NCBI GenBank assembly: GCA_017651265.1
Contig: JAGCDO010000027.1
Coordinates: 1 to 64,000 of the forward strand
DNA from: Prevotella sp.
Lineage (GTDB): Bacteria > Bacteroidota > Bacteroidia > Bacteroidales > Bacteroidaceae
Direction: 5' to 3'
Length of the DNA: 64,000 nt
In this document: piece after piece, positions 1 through 8,079 of the stretch
Layout: each line of letters starts with the position of its first letter
Numbering within the stretch: position 1 is the stretch's first letter
Position numbers and translations under genes: made by a program
Notes under the pieces: generated by a model
What the model saw: the letters and a program-made list of their open reading frames with translations, nothing else
Databases searched by the model: none
What the model was told of the DNA's origin: nothing

Positions 1-678
1 CATCTCAGGCAGTACTACCTCGACCACCTGAACCTGTCGAACAAGTTCGACAAGGAGATGGCGCTGACGAACAACCTGCTGGTGAACCTGGATGAGCTGG
101 ATGCCATAAGACCGAGTCAGCATCCTGCGCTGAAGCAGACGTTGTCGAAGAGCAAGGTGAACGGAAGACCCATCTTCGGATGCAGTCAGGAGGACAGGCC
201 CCGCTATGCCTCGTTCGTGGCCACGACGAACAACCCGCACCCGCTGACCGATGCCACGGGCAGCCGACGGTACATCTGTCTGACGGTGCCCAAAGACCAG
301 CTGATTGACAACACAGGGGAGATCGACTACGGGCAGCTGTATGCGCAGGTGCTCCACGAGCTGATGGAGCTGAAGGCACCCTATTGGTTCACTCCTGCGG
401 AGGTGAAGCGAATCCAGGAACTCAACCTGAACTACATGGAACAGAAGGATATTGCCGAGATCGTAAATGCCACGTTCCGTCTGCCGAAGGAAGGAGAGAG
501 GCCGAAGTACATGAACTGCGGGGATATCCTCAGGGAGATTCAGCAGGAGTATCCTTCAGTAAAGAGCGACAGAAGCACCAGAATTCAACTGGGGCTTGCC
601 ATGAAGAAAATGGGGGTTGAGCATGTGTTGCGTGAGCATGTCCCCTTTTACAAACTGGTATCTCAGAAGGCGGCGTAA
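1..678 (+). CDS. VapE-like P-loop helicase/primase-associated protein, C-terminal part (DUF3874), 5' truncated
   Basis: The frame is open from base 1, so the gene begins upstream; 225 residues are visible. It contains a Walker-B-like stretch (LLVNLDELDAI, about residues 26-36 of the visible part) and the sensor-like segment ATTNNPHPLTDATGSRR. Both are typical of the virulence-associated E (VapE) P-loop NTPase domain of mobile-element and phage replication proteins. The last ~100 residues resemble the DUF3874 winged-helix-like tail found on Bacteroidota VapE/BT4734-type proteins. The Walker A loop and any primase N-terminus lie outside the window. Such genes are often orphan remnants of integrated elements; no integrase or other phage gene is visible here. 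The family call is fairly sure; the role is inferred from the family only. Confidence 0.8.
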   Translation, partial: HLRQYYLDHLNLSNKFDKEMALTNNLLVNLDELDAIRPSQHPALKQTLSKSKVNGRPIFGCSQEDRPRYASFVATTNNPHPLTDATGSRRYICLTVPKDQLIDNTGEIDYGQLYAQVLHELMELKAPYWFTPAEVKRIQELNLNYMEQKDIAEIVNATFRLPKEGERPKYMNCGDILREIQQEYPSVKSDRSTRIQLGLAMKKMGVEHVLREHVPFYKLVSQKAA

Positions 679-720
679 GAGATGAGAGGGGTGAGATCTA
701 CGGGGTATGTACGGTACATG

Positions 721-751
721 AACGGGATATGTTTCAACAACATATCCCGTT
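721..751 (+). terminator. Perfect 13-bp hairpin after the VapE-like gene, with a third copy of its arm downstream
   Basis: Arms AACGGGATATGTT (721-733) and its exact complement (739-751) enclose a 5-base loop, followed by a short T-rich stretch. This could terminate the VapE-like transcript. Twelve bases of the arm (ACGGGATATGTT) recur in direct orientation at 789-800, which a simple terminator does not explain. The rest of the 258-base gap to the next gene shows nothing recognisable. Confidence 0.5.
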
Positions 752-936
752 TCTTAAACCCTTTGTGTACAGGCATTTCAAGAGGTTTACGGGATATGTT
801 GGACTAAAAATGAATGATATGCTTAATTACTGATCAATAATGATGATTGTCAATTAAAGGGATTATATTTACGAACCCCTTGCAACTTTTTGTCGGTTTC
901 CATCGTCTAACAGTCAAAATACAAATCATAAAAGGT

Positions 937-1656
937 ATGAAGAAAGGTTATCTATTATTGGGTATGGCCTTGCTGGCTGCGGTTTTCTCTTCTTGTGATT
1001 TTTACATTAGAAAAAGTTCCTCAAAAGGTCAGCGGGTAAAAGTATTGAACAAGGACGTGGTGGTGCAACCGTTCGAGAAAGTTCAGATTGCCGGATCGTT
1101 TGATGTAACCTATAGGCAGGGAGATTCTTGCACAGTACGGATTGAGGCTCCTCAAGATGCGATGAAAGAAATTGACATCTATACAGATGGAGAAACCTTG
1201 TATATCGGTCCGAAGAGAAAGAATCTGCTCTTCTCGCTGAAGTCGCTGAATCGACATCATAAGGTGTATGTATATGCCACCTCTCCCGATTTGACATCGG
1301 CAGAGATTGCTGGTAGTGGCGAGTTCGATGTGAACGGTCATCTGGATACCGACCGGCTGGAGTTGAGTATTGCAGGCTCTGCAGATATGAAGCTTGAAGA
1401 CCTGATTTGTGACGAACTGGATGCGACGATTGCCGGCAGCGGTGATATCAAGATCAAGAAGATGGTTGCAGGAAAGGCAGAATTTAGTATCGCGGGTAGC
1501 GGTGACATAGAAGCTAAGGATATCGACTGTGGTGAACTAAGTACAAGTATTGCCGGTAGTGGTGATATGAAGTTCGGCGGTCGTGTGAAAAAATATGAAG
1601 AATCAATAGCCGGCTCAGGAAAAGTGGAAAAGAGCGGATTGATTATTGGTAAGTAA
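937..1656 (+). CDS. GIN-domain (DUF2807) lipoprotein
   Basis: The product is a 239-residue exported protein. The start at 937 gives a lipoprotein signal (MKKGYLLLG... LLAAVFSSC, lipid Cys near residue 19); an upstream TTG in the same frame would spoil it. The mature part is a head-GIN domain (DUF2807, putative autotransporter adhesin family) with five visible IAGS repeats spaced about 20 residues apart, as expected for the rungs of a right-handed beta-helix. These proteins are surface or periplasmic in Bacteroidota and have no established biochemical activity. The gene stands alone, with a terminator hairpin after it. Confidence 0.82.
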   Translation: MKKGYLLLGMALLAAVFSSCDFYIRKSSSKGQRVKVLNKDVVVQPFEKVQIAGSFDVTYRQGDSCTVRIEAPQDAMKEIDIYTDGETLYIGPKRKNLLFSLKSLNRHHKVYVYATSPDLTSAEIAGSGEFDVNGHLDTDRLELSIAGSADMKLEDLICDELDATIAGSGDIKIKKMVAGKAEFSIAGSGDIEAKDIDCGELSTSIAGSGDMKFGGRVKKYEESIAGSGKVEKSGLIIGK

Positions 1657-1698
1657 TCAGGATAACAAGGAAACAGTAAATTTTGAAAGACTCCAGTG

Positions 1699-1734
1699 CT
1701 CCCTGCAGACATTGTCTGTGGGGAGTATTTGTGT
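1699..1734 (+). terminator. Rho-independent-like terminator after the GIN lipoprotein
   Basis: A 12-bp stem (1699-1710 with 1714-1725, one G-T wobble) has a 3-base loop and is followed by a T-rich but interrupted tail. It lies between the GIN lipoprotein and the next promoter. Confidence 0.55.
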
Positions 1735-1736
1735 TG

Positions 1737-1850
1737 TTGGAGTTCTAATAAATTAGTTGTACCTTTGACTGCGTCGAAGGTACTTTCGTTCGGAAAAAGA
1801 AACAAAAACAAGCTTTTGTTTGGTTTTTCGCTCACTTATCTGTACCTTTG
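1737..1850 (+). promoter_or_regulatory. Two tandem Bacteroidota sigma-A-type promoters for the lipid-like cluster
   Basis: Upstream site: TTG (1737-1739), 20 bases, TACCTTTG (1760-1767). Downstream site: TTTG (1819-1822), 20 bases, TACCTTTG (1843-1850). Both match the Bacteroidota -33/-7 consensus. The second would give a leader of about 18 bases before the start codon at 1873, so it is the more likely main promoter. Confidence 0.65.
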
Positions 1851-1872
1851 CATTTACAATAATGAATCGAGC

Positions 1873-2598
1873 ATGAAATACGCTATTATCGCTGCAGGCG
1901 AAGGTTCACGATTAGCGGCAGAGGGAATAGAAGACCCTAAGCCGTTGGTGAGGGTAGGAGAAGAACGACTGATAGACCGTCTGATTCGAATCTTTATGGA
2001 CAATGAGGCAGAACAGATTGTGGTGATTTGCAACGATCTGACCTCTTTGGTTGCCCGTCATCTGTTGCGTATCCAGGAAGATGGTTTGAACGGCCGCAGC
2101 GTTCCCTTGTTCTTCCTCGTGAAGAGCACCCCCAGTAGCATGCACAGCTTCTACGAGATCAGCAGTCATCTGACTGCCGGACCCTTTGTGCTGACCACCG
2201 TTGACACCATCTTCAGGGAGCAGGAATTCAAAGATTATGTGAAGACGTTCCAGAAGTGCGTAATCCAGGATGGGCTTGACGGACTGATGGGTGTCACGGA
2301 TTACATAGATGATGAGAAACCCTTGTATGTGGGAACGGATGAGAAGATGGCCGTTACTGGCTTTTTCGATACGAACAATCCGCCGTGTCGGTATATCTCT
2401 GGCGGTATCTACGGATTAACACCGAAGGCTGTTGACACGCTGAACGACTGTATCAACCGAGGTGAACAGCGTATGCGTAACTTCCAGCGGGCACTGATCC
2501 GCGACGGTTTGCAACTGAAGGCCTATCCGTTCAGTAAGGTGTTGGACATTGATCATGCTTCAGACATTACCAAGGCTGAGGCTTTCCTCAATACCTAA
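1873..2598 (+). CDS. Nucleotidyltransferase (NTP_transferase fold)
   Basis: The product is a 241-residue cytoplasmic protein. The N-terminus MKYAIIAAGEGSRL is the NTP-binding signature of the sugar-phosphate/alcohol-phosphate nucleotidyltransferases (G-x-G-[ST]-R, about residues 9-13). PKPLVRV follows (about residues 22-28), as in MobA/GlmU-like enzymes. The start at 1873 sits 23 bases after a -7 box and places the signature at the N-terminus. The gene is followed 4 bases later by an ATP-grasp-like gene and then by a CDP-alcohol phosphatidyltransferase. This suggests that it makes the activated (NDP-linked) head group or alcohol for that enzyme. The exact substrate (inositol phosphate, choline phosphate, sugar phosphate) cannot be read from the sequence. 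Confidence 0.85.
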   Translation: MKYAIIAAGEGSRLAAEGIEDPKPLVRVGEERLIDRLIRIFMDNEAEQIVVICNDLTSLVARHLLRIQEDGLNGRSVPLFFLVKSTPSSMHSFYEISSHLTAGPFVLTTVDTIFREQEFKDYVKTFQKCVIQDGLDGLMGVTDYIDDEKPLYVGTDEKMAVTGFFDTNNPPCRYISGGIYGLTPKAVDTLNDCINRGEQRMRNFQRALIRDGLQLKAYPFSKVLDIDHASDITKAEAFLNT

Positions 2599-2602
2599 GG
2601 CC

Positions 2603-3406
2603 ATGCGGAAGTTCCTGTTGATCTATCGAGCCCCGCAGTTCTCGCCGAATTCTGTAGAGAAAGACAAGCTGATACTGGAAGCAGTGGGCAGTCGTCTGAA
2701 GGAAAAGGGGAATAGCATTCGGTTCGTGCAAGAGGAGTATTTCCGTGAGGAGGATGAGGCCGATGTCTATCTGTCCATGGGTCGCCTGCCGGAAACACTG
2801 GCGATTCTTAAGCGGAAAGCGGCGGCAGGACGAATAACCGTGAACAGCGGTGAGGGTGTTGAGCGTACGGCCCGTATGGTGCTTGACCGACTGATGCGGG
2901 CGAATCATATCCCGGCTGCTCCTTTGTTCGACGAACAGCGGGTTGCCGAAGGCTATTGGCTCAAACGAGGCGATGCAGCAGCACAAAGCAGAGAGGATGT
3001 GCTCTTTGCCAAGGATATCAAGGAGGTGAACTGCCTTATGGAATCGTTCCGGCAACGGAAGATCCAGGATGTGCTGATCACAGAGCATGTGAAGGGCGAC
3101 CTGGTGAAGTTCTACGGCGTGCAGGGCACGGGATTCTTCCGATTCTTCTATCCCACTGATGATGGGGATACGAAGTTTGACGATGAGAAACGAAACGGTA
3201 TAGCCAGGCATTACGCCTTCCATATAGATGATCTGCGAGCAGAGGCCGAACGACTGTCGGTATTGACAGATGTGGTTATCTATGGCGGTGATTGCATCGT
3301 TCGTGAAGACGGGTCGTTTGTCATCATCGACTTCAACGACTGGCCCAGCTTCTCCCGTTGCAGGGAAGAGGCGGCAGAGGCGATCGTTAAGCGAATTGAC
3401 AATTGA
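2603..3406 (+). CDS. ATP-grasp-like protein of unknown substrate
   Basis: The product is a 267-residue protein. The C-terminal third carries VREDGSFVIIDFNDWPSF (about residues 233-250), the metal-binding DxND-type strand typical of ATP-grasp ligases and inositol-polyphosphate-kinase-like folds. The middle part (about residues 120-185) fits the ATP-grasp lid and hinge. The start at 2603 lies 4 bases after the previous stop; the downstream partner begins 33 bases after its own stop. The stop codon and the last residues (RIDN) fall inside a 7-base-period tandem repeat. Position between a nucleotidyltransferase and a phosphatidyltransferase suggests a step in the same pathway, for example a kinase or ligase. 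That role is an inference. Confidence 0.6.
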   Translation: MRKFLLIYRAPQFSPNSVEKDKLILEAVGSRLKEKGNSIRFVQEEYFREEDEADVYLSMGRLPETLAILKRKAAAGRITVNSGEGVERTARMVLDRLMRANHIPAAPLFDEQRVAEGYWLKRGDAAAQSREDVLFAKDIKEVNCLMESFRQRKIQDVLITEHVKGDLVKFYGVQGTGFFRFFYPTDDGDTKFDDEKRNGIARHYAFHIDDLRAEAERLSVLTDVVIYGGDCIVREDGSFVIIDFNDWPSFSRCREEAAEAIVKRIDN

Positions 3407-3434
3407 TAATTGAGAATTGAAAATTGTAAATTAC
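3393..3434 (+). repeat. Period-7 tandem tract, six NAATTGA-like heptamers
   Basis: Units at 3393, 3400, 3407, 3414, 3421 and 3428 read GAATTGA, CAATTGA, TAATTGA, GAATTGA, AAATTGT, AAATTAC. The tract covers the last codons and the stop of the ATP-grasp-like gene and ends 5 bases before the next start codon. Confidence 0.85.
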
Positions 3435-3439
3435 AAGAT

Positions 3440-4393
3440 ATGAGTACATTCAAGGAGATGCTGCAGGCTTCTTTTAAGTCGAATGATACAGAAGAATGGC
3501 TGGATGTGCATTTTACACGTCCCATCGGACTCGTTTTTGCCTTGTTCTGGAATAAGTTGGGAGTCCATCCCAACGTCATTACAATCCTTTCCATCTTCCT
3601 TGGAATCGGGGCAGCCTATATGTTCTATTATACCGATCTGTGGCACAATGTGGCAGGTGTCGTATTACTGATGTTTGCCAATTTCTGCGACAGTACGGAC
3701 GGACAGATGGCGCGATTGACAGGGAAGAAGACACTGGTAGGTCGCGTACTTGACGGCTTTTCGGGTGATGTGTGGTTCTTTGCTATCTATGTTGCCCTGT
3801 GTCTGCGCATGATGTATCAGTATATACCGGGTACGGCAGTCCACTGGGGATTGATTATCTGGGCCATTGCTTTCGTGGCAGGCATATTCTGTCATTCCCC
3901 GCAAGCCAGTCTGGCCGACTACTACCGTCAGATCCATCTGTTCTTCCTGAAGGGGAAGTCGGGTAGTGAACTGGATAACTCCGACCAACAGCGAGCTATC
4001 TACGACTCACTACCGAAACATAAGTGGTTTGCCCGTCTGTTCTATTGGAACTATGCCAAGTATTGCAAGAGTCAGGAGAAGCGCACCCCACGTTTCCAGG
4101 CATTCTTCAAAGAGTATCTGAAAATCAGCGGAGAGGATGCAGAACCCGGCAATGAGTCCTTGGCCGTCTCCAAGGTTCGTGCAGATTTCGTGGAAGGGAG
4201 TCGTCCCTTGATGAAATACACCAACCTGCTGACATTCAACTCCAGGGCGATATGTCTCTATATCACCTGTCTGCTGAACTGTCCGTGGGTATATCTGTTG
4301 TTTGAGATTCTGGTGCTGACCGTTTTGTACGTTCACATGCACAGCCGACATGAACATCTGTGCGAAAAGATGCTTGAAGAAGTTAAGAGTTGA
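3440..4393 (+). CDS. CDP-alcohol phosphatidyltransferase family membrane enzyme
   Basis: The product has 317 residues. It shows the CDP-alcohol phosphotransferase signature: D84-xx-D87-G88-xx-A91-R92, eight residues, G101-xxx-D105. The last aspartate is at 110 rather than the canonical 109 (see findings). Several hydrophobic segments lie between about residues 25 and 170 and again near 265-300, as expected for an integral membrane enzyme. The family transfers a phospho-alcohol from CDP-alcohol to a second alcohol, making phospholipids or soluble phosphodiesters. The start at 3440 was chosen over an in-frame upstream codon inside the repeat tract. It probably uses the product of the upstream nucleotidyltransferase. 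Confidence 0.85.
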   Translation: MSTFKEMLQASFKSNDTEEWLDVHFTRPIGLVFALFWNKLGVHPNVITILSIFLGIGAAYMFYYTDLWHNVAGVVLLMFANFCDSTDGQMARLTGKKTLVGRVLDGFSGDVWFFAIYVALCLRMMYQYIPGTAVHWGLIIWAIAFVAGIFCHSPQASLADYYRQIHLFFLKGKSGSELDNSDQQRAIYDSLPKHKWFARLFYWNYAKYCKSQEKRTPRFQAFFKEYLKISGEDAEPGNESLAVSKVRADFVEGSRPLMKYTNLLTFNSRAICLYITCLLNCPWVYLLFEILVLTVLYVHMHSRHEHLCEKMLEEVKS

Positions 4394-4467
4394 ACTTTCG
4401 GAGCAGCGAGCGCCAACAAGCTGGCTTGATTGGCCAAGTCGTGACGAAAGTCAACGAAGTTAAGAGT
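4379..4467 (+). repeat. 77-bp direct-repeat-bounded hairpin element between two genes
   Basis: The 12-mer GAAGTTAAGAGT occurs at 4379-4390 and again at 4456-4467, exactly 77 bases apart. Between the copies an outer inverted repeat ACTTTCG (4394-4400) / CGAAAGT (4445-4451) encloses a GC-richer core with smaller palindromes (CTTG...CAAG). The first copy covers the end of the phosphatidyltransferase gene, whose TGA is at 4391-4393. Confidence 0.65.
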
Positions 4468-4506
4468 AAAGAATTACAGGGAATTGTAGTTTATAGGTCA
4501 TAAGAT

Positions 4507-7107
4507 ATGAAGTTGGAATTGAAAAAGTATATAGTATTATTGCTGTCAGTATTCGTGACAATGCCGATGATGGCACAAAAACTAACCGGCGTCATCGTGG
4601 ATGATAACGACGGCGAGTACATCCCGTATGCCAGTGCGGTATATCGTGGAAACCACGTAATGGTAAGCAGTAATGCGGAAGGCCAGTTCTCCATAGAACG
4701 CCATAATGGTTGGAAGTTGACATTCAGTGCTGTGGGCTATCAACCGCTGACTGTCGAGATCAGTGCGAATACGAAATCGCCCATGCGCATAGCCCTGAAA
4801 CCTGAGAGGACACAGTTGCAGAACGTGACGGTTACGGGCAGGCGAAACCGTTATTCGCGTAGGAACAACCCCGCCGTGGAACTGATGCGACGGGTGATTG
4901 CCGCCAAGAAGAAGACCGATCTGGCCAACCACGACTTCTACCAGTATAACAAGTACCAAAAGCTTACACTGGCCTTCAATGAACTGAGTCCGCAGGATGT
5001 GGAAAACGGTATCTTCGGTAAGAAACAATGGGTGCTCGACCAGTTGGAGCTGTGCCCGTATAATAACAAACTGATCCTGCCGGTGAGTGTGGACGAAACG
5101 GTGACAAGGCATATCTACCGCAAGGATCCCAAGAGTGAGAAGAGCATCGTCATGGGACAGAACACCACAGGATTGAATGATCTGTTCGAGACGGGTGATA
5201 TCCTCAATACCGTACTGAAGGATGTGTTCACCGATGTGGATCTGTATGATAACCAGATGCGCCTGCTCCAGTATCCGTTCACCAGTCCGATTGCCGACAA
5301 TGCCATCAGTTTCTACCGCTATTATATAGAGGATACGACATTTGTTGACCGTGACAAGTGCTATCATCTGCAGTTCATGCCCAATAACCAGCAGGACTTC
5401 GGTTTCCGTGGTGATTTGTATATCATTGCCGACAGTTCTTTACATGTGCGCAAATGTACCCTTACCATTCCCAAGAAGAGTGATGTGAACTTCGTGGATA
5501 ACCTGCAGATTATTCAGGAGTATCGGCAGCTCGACAATGGGGAATGGGTGCTCAGCACCGATGATATGTTCGTGGAGATGTCGGTGGCCAAGTTCCTCAG
5601 TAAGGTGATCGTCATCAGGACTACCCGTACGCAGGACTACGATTTTGAGGAGATCAATAAGAAGCTGTTCAAGGGTAAGCAGAAGGAGCGACATGAGGCG
5701 AATGCGCAGATGCGTGATGATGACTTCTGGAACCAGTACCGCTCCGTGCAGCTCACCAAGGGTGAGAGTTCCATGGATAGCTTCATCAAAAACATCGAGA
5801 ATATCAAGGGCTTCAAATACATCATCTTCGGTTTGAAGGCCCTCATCGAGAACTTCGTGGATACAGGTACGAAGGAACATCCCAGTAAGGTGGATATCGG
5901 TCCTGTGAACACGATGATTACCAAGAACTTCATCGACGGACTGCGAACGCGTGTCAGTGCGCAGACAACAGCTAACCTGAACCCACACTGGTTTGCCAAC
6001 GGGTATTATGCCCACGGATGGGATAGCAAGAAAGACTATTACAAGGCGGAGCTGATCTATTCGTTCAACAAAAAAGACTATCTGCCGCGAGAGTTCCCCA
6101 AGCGTACGATAACGTTTACCAGTACCTACGATGTGACCAGTCCTTCCGACAAGTTCGTACATACAGATAAGGATAATGTGTTCACGGCATTCAAGTGGGC
6201 GAAGGTGGACAAGATGATGTTCTACAACCGTCAGCAGCTGGCCTTTGAATGGGAAGAGGAGTTCGGATTCAAGACCACCATATCCATGAAGGCCGAGGAG
6301 AACGAAGCGTGTGGTGGACTGGCATTCGTCCCCATGAACGAGTGGGGGGTGGTGAACACGGGCTTTAATGCCAATGATCCCCTATCCCTGCACAACGGGA
6401 AGATCCGTACCACGGAGCTGATGGCAATGGTGCGCTTTGCTCCTGGCGAGACCTTTATCAATACCAAGCAACGACGACTCACCATCAACCTGGATGCACC
6501 TGTCTTTACGTTGGGACATACCTTCGGACTGAAGGGTGTACTGGGTGGCGACTATGCCTATAACTTCACTGAGGCCACCATGTATAAACGGTTCTGGCTC
6601 CCTCATAACTGGGGAAAGATCGACTGCTATGTGAAGGGTGGGGTACAATGGAACAAGGTGCCGTTCCCGCTGTTGATCATGCCCGCAGCCAACCTCTCGT
6701 ATATCGTAGAGGACGAGACCTTCAACCTTATCAATAATATGGAGTTCCTGAACGACCGGTATGTATCTGCCGATATGTCATGGGATTTGAATGGAAAGGT
6801 GTTCAACCGTATCCCCTTGCTGAAGAAACTGAAATGGCGTGAGTATTTCGGTGTGAAGATGTTGTGGGGTGCGCTGACGGATAAGAACAATCCGATGCTG
6901 GAGGAGAACCTTCAGGACAATACCTTGATGATGTTCCCCGAGGGATCGTTCGTTATGGATAGTCATCAGCCTTACTTTGAGCTGATTGCCGGTGTGCATA
7001 ATATCTTCAAGATACTGCATGTGGAGTATGTGCGCCGACTGAACTACCTGGATCTCCCCACAGCCCATAAGCATGGTATTCGCTTTATGATGCGCATGAC
7101 ATTCTAA
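4507..7107 (+). CDS. DUF5686 outer-membrane protein with carboxypeptidase-regulatory-like N-terminus
   Basis: The product has 866 residues. A signal peptide (about residues 1-23, ending MMAQ) is followed by a carboxypeptidase-regulatory-like/CNA-B-type beta sandwich (about 25-105). The long DUF5686 region follows and ends in a C-terminal beta-strand with a terminal aromatic (MRMTF), as in Bacteroidota outer-membrane barrels. The family is widespread in Bacteroidota with no defined function; the architecture suggests an outer-membrane protein of the TonB-dependent-like type without the plug. The next gene starts on the base after its stop codon, so the two are probably co-transcribed. Confidence 0.85.
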   Translation: MKLELKKYIVLLLSVFVTMPMMAQKLTGVIVDDNDGEYIPYASAVYRGNHVMVSSNAEGQFSIERHNGWKLTFSAVGYQPLTVEISANTKSPMRIALKPERTQLQNVTVTGRRNRYSRRNNPAVELMRRVIAAKKKTDLANHDFYQYNKYQKLTLAFNELSPQDVENGIFGKKQWVLDQLELCPYNNKLILPVSVDETVTRHIYRKDPKSEKSIVMGQNTTGLNDLFETGDILNTVLKDVFTDVDLYDNQMRLLQYPFTSPIADNAISFYRYYIEDTTFVDRDKCYHLQFMPNNQQDFGFRGDLYIIADSSLHVRKCTLTIPKKSDVNFVDNLQIIQEYRQLDNGEWVLSTDDMFVEMSVAKFLSKVIVIRTTRTQDYDFEEINKKLFKGKQKERHEANAQMRDDDFWNQYRSVQLTKGESSMDSFIKNIENIKGFKYIIFGLKALIENFVDTGTKEHPSKVDIGPVNTMITKNFIDGLRTRVSAQTTANLNPHWFANGYYAHGWDSKKDYYKAELIYSFNKKDYLPREFPKRTITFTSTYDVTSPSDKFVHTDKDNVFTAFKWAKVDKMMFYNRQQLAFEWEEEFGFKTTISMKAEENEACGGLAFVPMNEWGVVNTGFNANDPLSLHNGKIRTTELMAMVRFAPGETFINTKQRRLTINLDAPVFTLGHTFGLKGVLGGDYAYNFTEATMYKRFWLPHNWGKIDCYVKGGVQWNKVPFPLLIMPAANLSYIVEDETFNLINNMEFLNDRYVSADMSWDLNGKVFNRIPLLKKLKWREYFGVKMLWGALTDKNNPMLEENLQDNTLMMFPEGSFVMDSHQPYFELIAGVHNIFKILHVEYVRRLNYLDLPTAHKHGIRFMMRMTF

Positions 7108-7830
7108 ATGACACGAAGGATGATAAAAGGTATTATATTCGATTACGGAGGTACGCTCGATACGCGCGGTAACCACTGGGGGAAGGTGCTGTGGCACGCT
7201 TACGAGCGCCAACAGATTCCTGTCACGGAAGAGCAGTTCCGCGAGGCCTATGTCTATGCGGAACGTACGTTGGGCAGGAATCCCATTATCCTGCCTACCT
7301 ATACGTTCAAGAAACTGCTTGATGTGAAACTCCGCTTGGAGATGGAATACCTGTTCACGAAAGGTTATTGGACCATCGACAAGAATACCTATACGAAGAT
7401 GGAACTGGCCTTATTGGACGATCTCTATGGACAAGTGCGACAAACAGTGGCCTATAGTCGTGAGATCCTGATGCAACTGAAAGAGCGCTTCCCCATGGTG
7501 TTGGTCAGCAACTTCTATGGGAACATCGAGGTGGTGTTACAGGAATTCCACTTGGAGGGAATGTTCCGGAAAATCATCGAGTCGGCTGTCGTCGGTATCA
7601 GAAAGCCTGATGCCCGCATCTTCCAATTAGGTGTCGATGCGTTAGGGATAGCTGCTAATGAGGTATTGGTGGTAGGCGACAGTATGTCGAAAGATATCAT
7701 GCCGGCGCGGGAGATCGGGTGTAAAACCGCTTGGTATAAGGGTGAGGGTTGGACCGATAAGCAGGAGGATGAGTCAGTACCCGATAGGGTGATTACTGAT
7801 CTTAAAGAGCTTCTCTCTTATATCCGCTAA
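7108..7830 (+). CDS. HAD-superfamily hydrolase (phosphatase-like)
   Basis: The product is a 240-residue cytoplasmic protein with the HAD motifs in order. Motif I is DYGGTLD (about residues 11-17), with glycines where many phosphatases have DxDGTL. Motif II is the Ser in LVSNF (about 133). Motif III is the Lys in RKPD (about 163). Motif IV is VGDSMSKD (about 190). The ATG at 7108 abuts the stop of the DUF5686 gene; a second in-frame ATG at 7120 also keeps motif I. The motif I sequence DYGGT is common in the YjjG/HAD-IA group. In this cluster it could dephosphorylate a phospho-alcohol lipid intermediate, which is inferred from position only. Confidence 0.85.
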   Translation: MTRRMIKGIIFDYGGTLDTRGNHWGKVLWHAYERQQIPVTEEQFREAYVYAERTLGRNPIILPTYTFKKLLDVKLRLEMEYLFTKGYWTIDKNTYTKMELALLDDLYGQVRQTVAYSREILMQLKERFPMVLVSNFYGNIEVVLQEFHLEGMFRKIIESAVVGIRKPDARIFQLGVDALGIAANEVLVVGDSMSKDIMPAREIGCKTAWYKGEGWTDKQEDESVPDRVITDLKELLSYIR

Positions 7831-7863
7831 ATCTCTCTCTTACACCTTTCTACAAATAAAAAA

Positions 7864-7905
7864 GCCAAGATTGTTTCACAACAATTTTGGCCCGTACTTT
7901 TTCTA
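7864..7905 (+). terminator. Terminator after the HAD gene
   Basis: A 12-bp stem (7864-7875 with 7880-7891, one G-T wobble) with a 4-base TCAC loop is followed by a T-rich stretch. It closes the 1.9-7.8 kb cluster. The rest of the gap to 8080 holds the LacI promoter and operator. Confidence 0.75.
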
Positions 7906-7997
7906 ACTAACTTATTATCAACTATTCATTACTCATTTTCTGCTGCAAAGTTACGATGTTTCCCGATATAAATAGCATAATTACGCAAAAAAATCTA

Positions 7998-8037
7998 CGT
8001 AAACGTTTGCGGAAATCAAAAGTTTTTGTTATATTTG
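7998..8037 (+). promoter_or_regulatory. Promoter of the LacI-type regulator with an overlapping palindromic operator
   Basis: TTTG (8006-8009), 20 bases, TATATTTG (8030-8037) fit the Bacteroidota consensus. The near-perfect palindrome CGTAAACGTTTGCG (7998-8011; inner AAACGTTT exact) covers the -33 element. It has the central CG typical of LacI-family operators, so autoregulation is likely. This is an inference. Confidence 0.6.
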
Positions 8038-8079
8038 CATCATCGATATAAGCAAAGGCTACTTCTGACTACCCCGTAA

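Noticed and set aside
1..400. Antisense frame across the VapE-like gene
   Set aside because: Cys/Ser/Arg-rich composition typical of an antisense shadow of GC-rich coding sequence; the plus-strand frame has clear family motifs.
1338..1835. Long minus-strand frame opposite the GIN lipoprotein
   Set aside because: It is the antisense shadow of the repetitive IAGS codons and continues past a terminator and promoter region.
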